Position numbers and translations under genes: made by a program. The notes under the pieces were generated by a model. That model was not told where the DNA came from, ran no database searches, and worked only from the letters and a program-made list of their open reading frames with translations. Positions 13,473 to 24,447 of a DNA stretch of 64,000 nucleotides are shown here, piece after piece. The DNA is from Marthasterias glacialis (lineage: Eukaryota > Echinodermata > Asteroidea > Forcipulatida > Asteriidae), in contig OU452228.1 of assembly GCA_911728455.2 (NCBI GenBank), forward strand, positions 6,262,001 to 6,326,000, read 5' to 3'. Every line of letters starts with the position of its first letter. The stretch's first letter is position 1.

Positions 13473-13574
13473 TGAGCAGGGCTTTCCAACAGTGTTAGAC
13501 TTGTCACTTTCCCACCATTACTGTGAGCAGGGCTTTCCAACAGTGTTAGACTTATCACTTTCCCACCATTACTT
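13473..13574. repeat. 51-bp internal tandem duplication in one satellite monomer
   Basis: The segment tgagcagggctttcc ... ccattact occurs at 13473-13523 and again at 13524-13574 with one substitution (cttgtcac versus cttatcac). It duplicates the hairpin arm plus spacer and occurs only in this monomer. Confidence 0.85.
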
Positions 13575-16500
13575 TGGGCGATAGAGCCGTTGCTAAGTCT
13601 TGTTTTCACTCTATTACAGCTTTGTGTACAAAAGTGCCTTTAGACAGGCGTTTGAAGCGCATTCGGAGCAGCCCCGCTCCCTGGTGGTTTCAAGGTGGAA
13701 GATGGCCCTGGCAGGCCGGGAAAACCAGATTTTGGGATGCAGGACTATGGCAGCTACCTGCAGGTATAAATAATTTCTCTCTAGCCCCATTTTTTCTGGA
13801 GTTATTGGCCGTGGTGCTGCCGACTTCTTTTTTCGGTGTTTTTTTTTTTCTGGCTTCGGTCCAGCACACACGTAGCGGCCTTGGCTATTGTTGACGTACA
13901 CACAGCATGGCCGTATGCACTGGGCATCCTCGGGGTGCCCTCTCTCTGCGGTCCCTGGCATCCTCCTTGTTTATCCTGCAGCCCCAAGACCGGCAATTTC
14001 GGAAAGCCCATAAGCAGGGCTTTCCAACAGTGTTAGACTTGTCACTTTCCCACCATTACTTTGGGAGATAGAGCCGTTGCTAAGTCTTGTTTTCACTCTG
14101 TTACAGCTTCGTGTACAAAAGTGCCATTAGACAGGCGTTTGAAGCGCATTCGGAGCAGCCCCGCTTCCTGGTGGTTTCAAGGTGGAAGATGGCCCTGGCT
14201 GGCCGGGAAAACCAGATTTTCGGATGCATGACTATAGCAGCTACCTGCAGGTATAAACAATTTCTCTCTAGCCCCATTATTTCTGGAGTTATTGGCCGTG
14301 GTGCTGCCGATTTCTTTTTTTTGTGTGTTTTTTTTTTGCTGGCTTCGGTCCAGCACACACGTAGCGGCCTTGGCTATTGTTGACGTACACACAGCATGGC
14401 CGTATGCACTGGACATCCTCGGGGTGTCCTCTCTCCGCGGTCCCTGGCATCCTCCCCGTTTATCCTGCAGCCCCAAGACCGGCATTTTCGGAAAGCCCAT
14501 GAGAGGGGCTTTCCAACAGTGTTAGACTTGTCACTTTCCCACCATTACTGTGGGAGATAGAGCCGTTGCTAAGTCTTGTTTTCACTCTGTTACAGCTTCG
14601 TGTACAAAAGTGCCATTAGACAGGCGTTTGAAGCGCATTCGCAGCAGCCCCGCTCCCTGGTGGTTTCAAGGTGGAAGATGGCCCTGGCTGGCCGGGAAAA
14701 CCAGATTTTCGGATGCATGACTATAGCAGCTACCTGCAAGTATAAACAATTTCTCTCTAGCCCCATTATTTCTGGAGTTATTGGCCGTGGTGCTGCCGAT
14801 TTCTTTTTTCGGTGTTTTTTTTTTTGCTGGCTTCGGTCCAGCACACACGTAGCGGCCTTGGCTATTGTTGACGTACACACAGCATGTCCGTATGCACTGG
14901 ACATCCTCGGGGTGTCCTCTCTCCGCGGTCCCTGGCATCCTCCCTGTTTATCCTGCAGCCCCAAGACCGGCATTTTTGGAAAGCCCATGAGCGGGGCTTT
15001 CCAACAGTGTTAGACTTGTCACTTTCCCACCATTACTTTGGGAGATAGAGCCGTTGCTAAGTCTTGTTTTCACTCTGTTACAGCTTCGTGTACAAAAGTG
15101 CCATTAGACAGGCGTTTGAAGCGCATTCGGAGCAGCCCCGCTCCCTGGTGGTTTCAAGGTAGAAGATGGCCCTGGCAGGCCGGGAAAACCAGATTGTCGG
15201 ATGCAGGACTATGGCAGCTACCTGCAGGTATAAACAATTTCTCTCTAGCCCTATTATTTCTGGAGTTATTGGCCGTGGTGCTGCCGATTTCTTTTTTCGG
15301 TGGTTTTTTTTTTGCTGGCTTCGGTCCAGCACACACGTAGCGGACTTGGCTATTGTTGACGTACACACAGCATGGCCGTATGCACTGGGCATCATCGGGG
15401 TGTCCTCTCTCCGCGGTCCCTGGCATCCTCCTTGTTTATCCTGCAGCCCCAAGACCGGCATTTTCGGAAAGACCATGAGCAGGGCTTTCCAACAGTGTTA
15501 GACTTGTCACTTTCCCACTATTACTGTGGGAGATAGAGCCGTTGCTAAGTCTTGTTTTCACTCTGTTACAGCTTGGTGTACAAAAGTGCCTTTAGACAGC
15601 CTTTGAAGCGCATTCGGAGAAGCCCCGCTCCCTGGTAGTTTCAAGGTGGAAGATGGCCCTGGCTGGCCGGGAAAACCAGATTTTCGGATGCAGGACTATG
15701 GCAGCTACCTGCAGGTATAAACAATTTCTCTCTAGCCCCATTATTTCTGGAGTTATTGGCCGTGGTGCTGCCGACTTCTTTTTTCGGTGTTTTTTTTTGC
15801 TGGCTTCAGTCCAGCACACACGTAGCGGCCTTGGCTATTGTTGACGTACACACAGCATGGCCGTATGCACTGGACATCCTCGGGGTGTCCTCTCTCCGCG
15901 GTCCCTGGCATCCTCCTTGTTTATCCTGCAGCCCCAAGACCGGCATTTTCGGAAAGCCCATGAGCAGGGCTTTCCAACAGTGTTAGACTTGTCACTTTCC
16001 CACCGTTACTTTGGGAGATAGAGCCGTTGCTAAGTCTTGTTTTCACTCTGTTACAGCTTCGTGTACAAAAGTGCCATTAGACAGGCGTTTGAAGCGCATT
16101 CGGAGCAGCCCCGCTCCCTGGTGGTTTCAAGGTGAAAGATGGCCCTGGCTGGCCGGGAAAACCAGATTTTCGGATGCAAGACTATGGCAGCTACCTGCAG
16201 GTATAAACAATTTCTCTCTAGCCCCATTATTTCTGGAGTTATTGGCCATGGTGCTGCCGATTTCTTTTTTCGGCGTTTTTTTTTGCTGGCTTCGGTCCAG
16301 CACACACGTAGCGGCCTTGGCTATTGTTGACGTACACACAGCATGGCCGTATGCACTGGACATCCTCGGGGTGTCCTCTCTCCGCGGTCCCTGGCATCCT
16401 CCCTGTTTATCCTGCAGCCCCAAGACCGGCATTTTTGGAAAGCCCATGAGCGGGGCTTTCCAACAGTGTTAGACTTGTCACTTTCCCACCATTACTTTGG

Positions 16501-19500
16501 GAGATAGAGCCGTTGCTAAGTCTTGTTTTCACTCTATTACAGCTTCGTGTACAAAAGTGCCATTAGACAGGCGTTTGAAGCGCATTCGGAGCAGCCCCGC
16601 TCCCTGGTGGTTTCAAGGTAGAAGATGGCCCTGGCAGGCCGGGAAAACGAGATTGTCGGATGCAGGACTATGGCAGCTACCTGCAGGTATAAACAATTTC
16701 TCTCTAGCCCCATTATTTCTGGAGTTATTGGCCGTGGTGCTGCCGATTTCTTTTTTTGGTGGTTTTTTTTTTGCTGGCTTCGGTCCAGCACACACGTAGC
16801 GGACTTGGCTATTGTTGACGTACACACAGCATGGCCGTATGCACTGGGCATCCTCGGGGTGTCCTCTCTCCGCGGTCCCTGGCATCCTCCTTGTTTATCC
16901 TGCAGCCCCAAGACCGGCATTTTCGGAAAGACCATGAGCAGGGCTTTCCAACAGTGTTAGACTTGTCACTTTCCCACCATTACTGTGGGAGATAGAGCCG
17001 TTGCTAAGTCTTGTTTTCACTCTGTTACAGCTTGGTGTACAAAAGTGCCATTAGACAGGCGTTTGAAGCGCATTCGGAGAAGCCCCGCTCCCTGGTGGTT
17101 TCAAGGTGGAAGATGGCCCTGGCTGGCCGGGAAAACCAGATTTTCGGATGCAGGACTATGGCAGCTACCTGCAGGTATAAATAATTTCTCTCTAGCCCCA
17201 TTATTTCTGGAGTTATTGGCCGTGGTGCTGCCGACTTCTTTTTTCGGTGTTTTTTTTCCTGGCTTCGGTCCAGCACACACGTAGCTGCCTTGGCTATTGT
17301 TGACGTACACACAGCATGGCCGTATGCACTGGACATCCTCGGGGTGTCCTCTCTCCGCGGTCCCTGGCATCCTCCTTGTTTATCCTGCAGCCCCAAGACC
17401 GGCATTTTCGGAAAGCCCATGAGCAGGGCTTTCCAACAGTGTTAGACTTGTCACTTTCCCACCGTTACTTTGGGAGATAGAGCCGTTGCTAAGTCTTGTT
17501 TTCACTCTGTTACAGCTTGGTGTACAAAAGTGCCATTAGACAGGCGTTTGAAGCGCATTCGGAGCAGCCCCGCTCCCTGGTGGTTTCAAGGTGAAAGATG
17601 GCCCTGGCTGGCCGGGAAAACCAGATTTTCGGATGCAAGACTATGGCAGCTACCTGCAGGTATAAACAATTTCTCTCTAGGCCCATTATTTCTGGAGTTA
17701 TTGGCCATGGTGCTGCCGACTTCTTTTTTCGGCGTTTTTTTTTGCTGGCTTCGGTCCAGCACACACGTAGCGGCCTTGGCTATTGTTGACGTACACACAG
17801 CATGGCCGTAAGCACTGGACATCCTCGGGGTGTCCTCTCTCCGCGGTCCCTGGCATCCTCCTTGTTTATCCTGCAGCCCCAAGACCGGCACTTTCGGAAA
17901 GCCCATGAGCAGGGCTTTCCAACAGTGTTAGACTTGTTACTTTCCCACCATTACTTTGGGAGATAGAGCCGTTGCTAAGTCTTGTTTTCACTCTGTTACA
18001 GCTTCGTGTACAAAAGTGCCATTAGACAGGCGTTTGGAGCGCATTCGGAGCAGCCCCACTCCCTGGTGGTTTCAAGGTGGAAGATGGCCCTGGCTGGCCG
18101 GGAAAACCACATTTTCGGATGCAGGACTATGGCAGCTACCTGCAGGTATAAAACATTTCTCTCTAGCCCCATTATTTCTGGAGTTATTGGCCGTGGTGCT
18201 GCCGACTTCTTTTTTCGGTGTTTTTTTTTGTGCTGGCTTCGTTCCAGCGCACACGTAGCGGCCTTGGCTATTGTTGACGTACACACAGCATGGCCGTATG
18301 CACTGGACATCCTCGGGGTGTCTTCTCTCCGCGGTCCCTGGCATCCTCCTTGTTTATCCTGCAGCCCCAAGACCGGCATTTTCAGAAAAGCCCATAAGCA
18401 GGGCTTTCCAACAGTGTTAGACTTGTCACTTTCCCACCATTACTGTGGGAGATAGAGCCGTTGCTAAGTCTTGTTTTCACTCTGTTACAGCTTCGTGTAC
18501 AATAGTGCCATTAGACAGGCGTTTGAAGCGCATTCGGAGCAGCCCCGCTCCCTGGTGGTTTCAAGGTGGAAGATGACCCTGGCTGGCCGGGAAAACCAGA
18601 TTTTCGGATGCAGGACTATGGCAGCTACCTGCAGGTATAAACAATTTCTCTCTAGCCCCATTATTACTGGAGTTATTGGCCGTGGTGCTGCCAACTTCTT
18701 TTTTCGGCGTTTTTTTTTTGTTTTTTTTTTGCTGGCTTCGGTCCTGCACACACGTTGCGGCTTTGGCTATTGTTGACGTACACACAGCATGGCCGTATGC
18801 ACTGGGCATCCTCGGGGTGTCCTCTCTCCGCGGTCCCTGGCATCCTCCTTGTTTATCCTGCAGCCCTAAGACCGGCATTTTCGGAAAGCCCATGAGCAGG
18901 GCTTTCCAACAGTGTTAGACTTGTCACTTTCCCACCATTACTTTGGGAGATAGAGCCGTTGCTAAGTCTTGTTTTCACTCTGTTACAGCTTTGTGTACAA
19001 AAGTGCCATTAGACAGGCGTTTGAAGCGCATTCGGAGCAGCCCCGCTCCCTGGTGGTTTCAAGGTGAAAGATGGCCCTGGCTGGCCGGGAAAACCAGATT
19101 TTCGGATGCAAGACTATGGCAGCTACCTGCAGGTATAAACAATTTCTCTCTAGCCCCATTATTTCTGGAGTTATTGGCCATGGTGCTGCTGACTTCTTTT
19201 TTCGGCGTTTTTTTTTGCTGGCTTCGGTCCAGCACACACGTAGCGGCCTTGGCTATTGTTGACGTACACACAGCATGGCCGTATGCACTGGACATCCTCG
19301 GGGTGTCCTCTCACCGCAGTCCCTGGCATCCTCCTTGTTTATCCTGCAGCCCCAAGACCGGCATTTTCGGAAAGCCCATGAGCAGGGCTTTCCAACAGTA
19401 TCAGACTTGTCACTTTCCCGCCATTACTTTGGGAGATAGAGCCGTTGCTAAGTCTTGTTTTTACTCTGTTACAGCTTCGTGTACAAAAGTGCCATTAGAC

Positions 19501-21350
19501 AGGTGTTTGAAGCGGATTCGGTGCAACCACGCTCCCTGGTGGTTTCAAGGCGGAAGATGGCCCTGGCTGGCCGGGAAAACCAGGTTTTCGGATGCAGGAC
19601 TATGGCAGCTACCTGCAGGTATAAAAAATTTCTCTCTAGCCCCATTATTTCTGGAGTTATTGGCCGTGGTGCTGCCGACTTCTTTTTTCGGTGTTTTTTT
19701 TTTTTTGCTGGCTTCCGTCCAGCACACACGTAGCGGCCTTGGCTATTGTTGACGTACACACAGCATGGCCGTATTCACTGGACATCCTCGGGGTGTCCTT
19801 ACTCCGCGGTCCCTGGCATCCTCCTTGTTTATCCTGCAGCCCCAAGACCGGCATTTTCGGAAAGCCCATGAGCAGGGCTTTTCAACAGTGTTGGACTCTT
19901 CACTTCCTCGCCATTACTTTGGGAGATCGAGCCGTTGCTAAGTCTTGTTTTTACTCTGTTACAGCTTTGTGTACAAAAAGTGCCATTAGACAGGTGTTTG
20001 AAGCGCATTCGGAGCAGTCCCGTCCCTGGAGGTTTCAAGGTGGAAGATGAACCTGGCTGGCCGGGAAAACCAGATTTTCAGATGCAGGAGTATGGCAGCT
20101 ACCTGCACGTACAAGAAATTTCTCTCTATCCCCATTATTTCTTGAGGTATCGTCCTAGGCGCTGCCGACTTCTCTTTTCGGTTTTTGTTTTTTTTTTGGC
20201 TGGCCTCGGACCAGCACACACGTAGCGGCCTTGGCTATTGTTGACGTTTACACAGCATGGCCGTATGCACTGGACATCCTCAGGGTGTCCTCACTCCGCA
20301 GTTCCTGGTATCCTGCCTGTTTATTCCACAGCCCCAAGACCGCCATTTTCGGAAAGCCTATGAGCAGGGCTTTCCAACAGTGTCAGACTTGTCAGTTTCC
20401 CGCCATTACTGTGGGAGATAGAGCTGTTGCTAAGTTTTGTTTTCACTCTGTTACAGCTTCGTGTACAAAAGTGCCATTAGACAGGCGTTTGAAGCGCATT
20501 CGGAGCAGCCCTGCTCCCTGGCGGTTTCAAGGTGGAAGATGGCCCTTGCTGGCCGGGAAAACCAGATTTGCGGATGCAGGACAATGGCAGCTACCTGCAG
20601 GTACAAGAAATTTCTCTCTAGCCCCATCATTGCTGGAGTTATTGGCCTTGGTGCTGCCGACTTCTCTACGTCTGGCTTCGGTCCAGCACACACGTAGCGG
20701 CCTTGACTATTGTTGACGTACACACACCATGGCCGTATGGACTGGACATCCTCGGGGTGTCCTCACTCCGCGGTTCTTGGTATCCTGCCTGTTTATCCTG
20801 CAGCCCCAAGACCGCCATTTTCGGAAAGCCCGTGAGCAGGGCTTTCCAACAGTGTTAGACTTGTCACTTTCCCGCCATTACTTTGGGAGATAGAGCCGTT
20901 GCTAAGTCTTGTTTTCACTCTGTTACAGCTTCGTGTACAAAAGTGCCATTAGACAGGCGTTTGAAGGGCATTTGGAGCAGCCCCGCTCCCTGGTGGTTTT
21001 GAGGCAGAAGATGGCCCTGGCTGGCCGGGAAAACCAGATTTGTGGCTGCAGGACTATGGCAGCTACTTGCAGGTACAAAAAAATTGCATAAAGCGTGATT
21101 TTTGTCAAACCATTTTTCGGCATAATAGTCCTTGTGCATGGTTAATAGACAGCCCTTGATGGCTAGTTGAATGAGGGTAGTAGCCTTACTGTCTTGCCGT
21201 TCGCTTCGCTTACATTTCAGCCACAGTCATAAAATTAACATGAATCGAGAGCCCTTGAGTAGGGCTTTTCAACAGTTTAAACTTGTATAAATCCATTTAT
21301 GTTCTGATAGTGATATATAGGTTGATTTTGTGTTTTTGAATCTGAAACAC

Positions 21351-21494
21351 CTGTGTTGTCAATAATCCTGTAGAGCACTCGTTTGAAAACAATTTAGGGC
21401 ATTCATGCTTGGTAGTCATTTTTGGTAGGAATGCTCTTTTGCAAGGCCCTAAAAATTACATTTGTGGGTGCAGGGCTATCTAAGGCAGAGACAA
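21351..21494 (+). pseudogene. Diverged exon-like module, first copy (decayed)
   Basis: This aligns over exactly 144 bp with the satellite exon-like block. It reads CVVNNPVEHSFENNLGH ... NYICGCRAI in the same frame, then hits an in-frame TAA near its end. The AG acceptor is lost (gaaacac), but a donor-like caa|gtaaaa remains at the right boundary. Confidence 0.55.
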
Positions 21495-21811
21495 GTAAAA
21501 GGTGTGTGTTTCTGTGGCATACTTAGATCTGGAGTTATGGTCAAACATAGAGCGTCATTTTTTGGCAAACCATTTTTTGGCATAATATTCCTTGTGAATG
21601 GTTAATAGGCAGCCCGTGATGGCTAATTTAATGAGGGTAGTAGCCTTACTCTCTTGCCGTTTGCTTTGCATAATCTTCAGCCACAGTCACAAAAATAACA
21701 TGAGTCGAGAGCCCTTGAGTAGGGCTTTCCAACAGTATAAAACTTGTGTAAATCCATTAATTTTGTGAGAGTAATATATACGTTGATATTGTGTTTTTGT
21801 TTCTCAGACAG

Positions 21812-21955
21812 CTGTGTTGTCAAAAATCCTGTTGAACACTCGTTTGAAAACAATTTAGGGCATGCTTGTTTGAGGGTCATTTTTGGTATGAAGGACTCTT
21901 TTCAAGGCCCCAAAAATTACTTTTGCGGATGCAGGACTATCGAAATCAGATACAG
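21812..21955 (+). other. Diverged exon-like module, second copy (open frame, splice sites kept)
   Basis: An acceptor-like gtttctcagacag precedes the block and a donor cag|gtacaa follows it. The length is again exactly 144 bp in the same phase. It reads SCVVKNPVEHSFENN ... YFCGCRTIEIRY with no stop. It shares with the satellite the pattern S-x-V-x-K near the start, a central F-E, and G-C-R-T before the end. Retention of length, phase, frame and both splice sites at this divergence is the best evidence that the satellite arose from a real exon. Confidence 0.55.
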
Positions 21956-22060
21956 GTACAAGTTGTGTTTTTGTGGCATACTTAGATCCGGAGTTATGGT
22001 CAAACAAAGAGCGTGATTTTTGTTAAACTATTTTTCGGCATAATATTCCTTATGCACGGT

Positions 22061-23045
22061 ATTGAGCTAGCGAGCTTTTTCGGCCATTTTGATGACGTAG
22101 AAGTTGACCGAAATATTGCTATTTGCTCACTGTCGAAATTTTTGATTTTTGACCAAAATTTTAAAGTGGTTTTCATGGAATAAGTCGATGTGGGCAGCTC
22201 CTCTGAGACGTGCAAAACAAACTAGAGGTCCTCACTTGCGTTATTTTAGGAGCTTGAGAGCTTTTCCAGCCATTTAGAAGTCCTCTCTTATTAAATAGGA
22301 CCTGTCTTTTCAGGGCCTAGGTCATCCAAAATACTCAAAGTTTGAAGTCAACAGCCCGCAGGTCACAATTGTGCAATGTTTTAACAATCCAACCCCCTTT
22401 TTGACTCTCAAATCTGTCTGGTATTAAATATTTTTAGGGCATACAAAAATATTCATGAGCCCGACGCACTTTTTTCTCCCTATTTGGTGTGATGCGCCAA
22501 TGTGCAGAGACAGACATAGTCTTGGATCAAGACAGTCCTTTTGTTGATTCTTCGATCCACTTCAGGCATATTGCGCTCTGTCGCCCAAGAACTGTCGCAA
22601 ACAGAGGGCGCCATCACTGTCACTCCCAAACCCACACACACAATGTGTGTGCAGAAACGGGATCCCCTGCCCCAGTATGGTCTTGGATAATAATTGGTCT
22701 TGCTACATTGCCTATTGAACTTGGGATACATATAAGTCAAGGGTCAATATCAAAATTTTGACTGAACCAGATGGTGCAATGGACATTGCGTAGTCATATT
22801 CACAGATCGGCTTTTATGGAAACTCAGATTTATGACTTGGTCACCTGTTATACAAACTGTGCAGTTGTCCAGTGAAGAGGTACCTTTTTGTATGCATTAA
22901 TTAGTTGTCCGTGAAGGACAATAATGGATGTAGTACTTGAACAACAGAAATTGCGAACTTATGCTCAACTGGTATAATCCCCACAAAGTTAATTCAGTTC
23001 AATCTCGGCAACCTCGGCAACAATATAAAAAAGATGAATTTGATT
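22061..23045. other. Interval with no recognised gene
   Basis: No coding family, RNA gene or clear repeat is recognised. A short stretch at ~22600-22640 contains gagggcgccatcactgtc followed by a CA/TG-rich self-complementary cacacacaatgtgtgtg, a composition often seen in short mobile elements, but no terminal repeats could be defined. Confidence 0.5.
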
Positions 23046-23594
23046 ATTAAAGCCCCAGCTCAACATGGGTAAATTCTTGTCAGCTCATTTTGTTCTTTCA
23101 TTTGCGAGAAAACGGTGAAAATGCATTCAGCATTTTTGTACGCATTCCTAATGGCAGAGTTTTCGTCTCACTGAGACAAAAACTAATTTTAGAACTTATT
23201 TCATTTATTAATTAAAAATTATAACACTTTATGCAGAACTATTTCAAGGAAACATTTCTACCATCATTATCTTTATACCATGTAAGGTATATGTAAATAT
23301 GTGAACATTTATGTTTTTCCTCTTTACCAATTGTGACTGAGACACTTTGAGGTAAAAATGCTAATTTCAATTTCATCATGTAGGGCATCTTCAAAGGATT
23401 AAAACGACACCACACTGACCTCTACAGAGTTTACGGTTCCAATCCAGAACAGTCAACTCTGTAGAGGTCAGTGTGGTGTCTTTTTAATCCTTGGAAGATG
23501 CCCTACATGATGAAATTTTGACTTAAATTTTTACCTTAATTAAAGTGTCTCATTTACACAGGCTGAGTCACAATTTTGAACTAGGGCTTTAAAT
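23046..23594. mobile_element. Foldback/MITE-like element with long internal palindrome
   Basis: The core is an inverted repeat: arm 23339-23431 (gagacacttt ... ctctacagagtt) and arm 23455-23552 are reverse complements over about 90 bp with few mismatches and a ~24-bp loop. Similarity continues outward (attgtgactgag against ctgagtcacaat). The outer ends also mirror each other imperfectly: attaaagccccag at 23046 and ctagggctttaaat at 23581-23594. A smaller palindrome (gttttcgtctcactgagac) lies at ~23160. There is no coding capacity, and target-site duplication is not clear. Confidence 0.6.
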
Positions 23595-24049
23595 TCTCTG
23601 AGAAGATTAAGACTGTCCCGATTCCCACTACCGAGGGCGCTCTAGCCACCTTCATCCATTGTGCCCGGATTGCGGCCAAGGTTGCAGTTGAAATCACTTT
23701 CTATTAAGCACAAGGAAAATTGGTAAATATTATTTTAATGCTATTATAGTAACTAAGTAGTAACTCTTGTGTGTTTGGCTGACAGAGGAGGACATGTAGA
23801 GTGGTTGCTCGGTCCGGAGGGGAGCTAAAGTTAGCGAAAACACTGAGTTATGAGTACTGAAACACGCAATGTTTTGCAGCGCATCAACCACTAACGTTAC
23901 GGCATTCACTTCACTCTGTACCGAACTGTGAAACAAGTCAGGGCATCAGCGAACACGCGATCCTTTTAGTTAGGAAACAGTACTTGGTGTCACGTAGTAG
24001 TGAAATGAAGATCGTAACCCCACAAAACACAGAAAATCCCCACTTTATT
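23595..24049. other. Interval with no recognised gene
   Basis: No family is recognised. Short motifs such as gagggcgctctagccacc (near 23633) resemble mobile-element ends, but no boundaries can be set. Confidence 0.4.
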
Positions 24050-24447
24050 AGTCATTTCCATGTTGAAGATGTCGCTGGATGGCCGAGAAATTTTTATTTT
24101 CGGATGCAGGACTACCTCGACTACTTCTTTGTGGCTCCATTGTTTCCGGAGTTATGAACCGGGAGGCTGCCGACTTTTTTTAGGGGGACAGTCTTTTTTC
24201 CTTTTCTGTTCAGCACCCTTGCTGGGCCATTGTTCACATAAACACACAACCCCAAATTTATTGGAAGTCCTGGGTGTGGCTCCTTCTCTGGCCTCTGGTA
24301 TCCTCCCTATTTATCCCATAAACCTAGATTGCACATTGCCAGAGAGCACTTGAGTAGGACTTTCCAACAGTGTCAAAGTTGTCCAGATCTTTCCAAGATT
24401 AGTGTAGATATGGCTGTTGTTAACTCTTGTTTTCAGCTCTATGAACG
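24050..24447 (+). repeat. Isolated diverged satellite-type monomer, cut by a LINE
   Basis: Landmarks appear in satellite order: gaagatgtcgctggatggcc, ttttcggatgcaggacta, ccggagttatgaaccggg, gaggctgccgactttttt, a T tract, ggtatcctccctatttatcc, agcacttgagtaggac, ccaacagtgt, and finally ctcttgttttcag. The protein-like frame KMSLDGRE ... FIFGCRTT parallels KMALAGRE ... QIFGCRTM of the satellite. The homology stops abruptly at ~24447, where inverted LINE sequence begins. Confidence 0.75.

Larger units (their letters stand above)
1..21080. repeat. Tandem satellite array, ~489-bp monomer, about 43 copies
   Basis: The same ~489-bp sequence recurs head to tail from the window edge to about 21080. Landmarks repeat every 486-490 bp: a T-rich acceptor ending in TTACAG, a 144-bp block, a CAG|GTATAA donor, a variable poly-T tract, and a GC-rich stretch ending in a hairpin (ggaaagccc ... 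gggctttcc). Most monomers differ by a few percent. The three to four nearest the right edge (from ~19400) are clearly more diverged, the usual decay at a satellite edge. The array continues beyond the left edge of the window. All long open frames inside it are repeats of one another on both strands, so none is annotated as a gene. Confidence 0.97.
21081..22060 (+). repeat. Diverged ~461-bp relatives of the satellite (two and a half units)
   Basis: From ~21080 the last satellite monomer changes into a different but related sequence. The segment gcgtgatttttgt ... tttttcggcataat occurs at ~21094, ~21552 and ~22011, and gagagcccttgagtaggg occurs at ~21248 and ~21706, giving a ~460-bp period. The order of landmarks matches the satellite: hairpin gcccttgagtagggc, T-rich acceptor region, exon-like block ending in ggatgcaggactat, donor gtacaa, then cggagttat. 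I infer common ancestry, with the satellite being a homogenised derivative. Confidence 0.8.

Noticed and set aside
18943..19752. 269-codon open frame on the plus strand
   Set aside because: It runs through almost two satellite monomers because both lack a stop in that frame. It has no ATG at the indicated start, and neighbouring monomers break the frame. The same applies to all 100-173-codon frames in 1-21080 on both strands.
1..21080. CRISPR-like array because of regular repeats
   Set aside because: The spacing units are themselves repeats, the period is ~489 bp, and the sequence is eukaryotic.
22489..22761. 90-codon plus-strand frame
   Set aside because: Contains CA/TG-rich low-complexity sequence and no domain; treated as chance.
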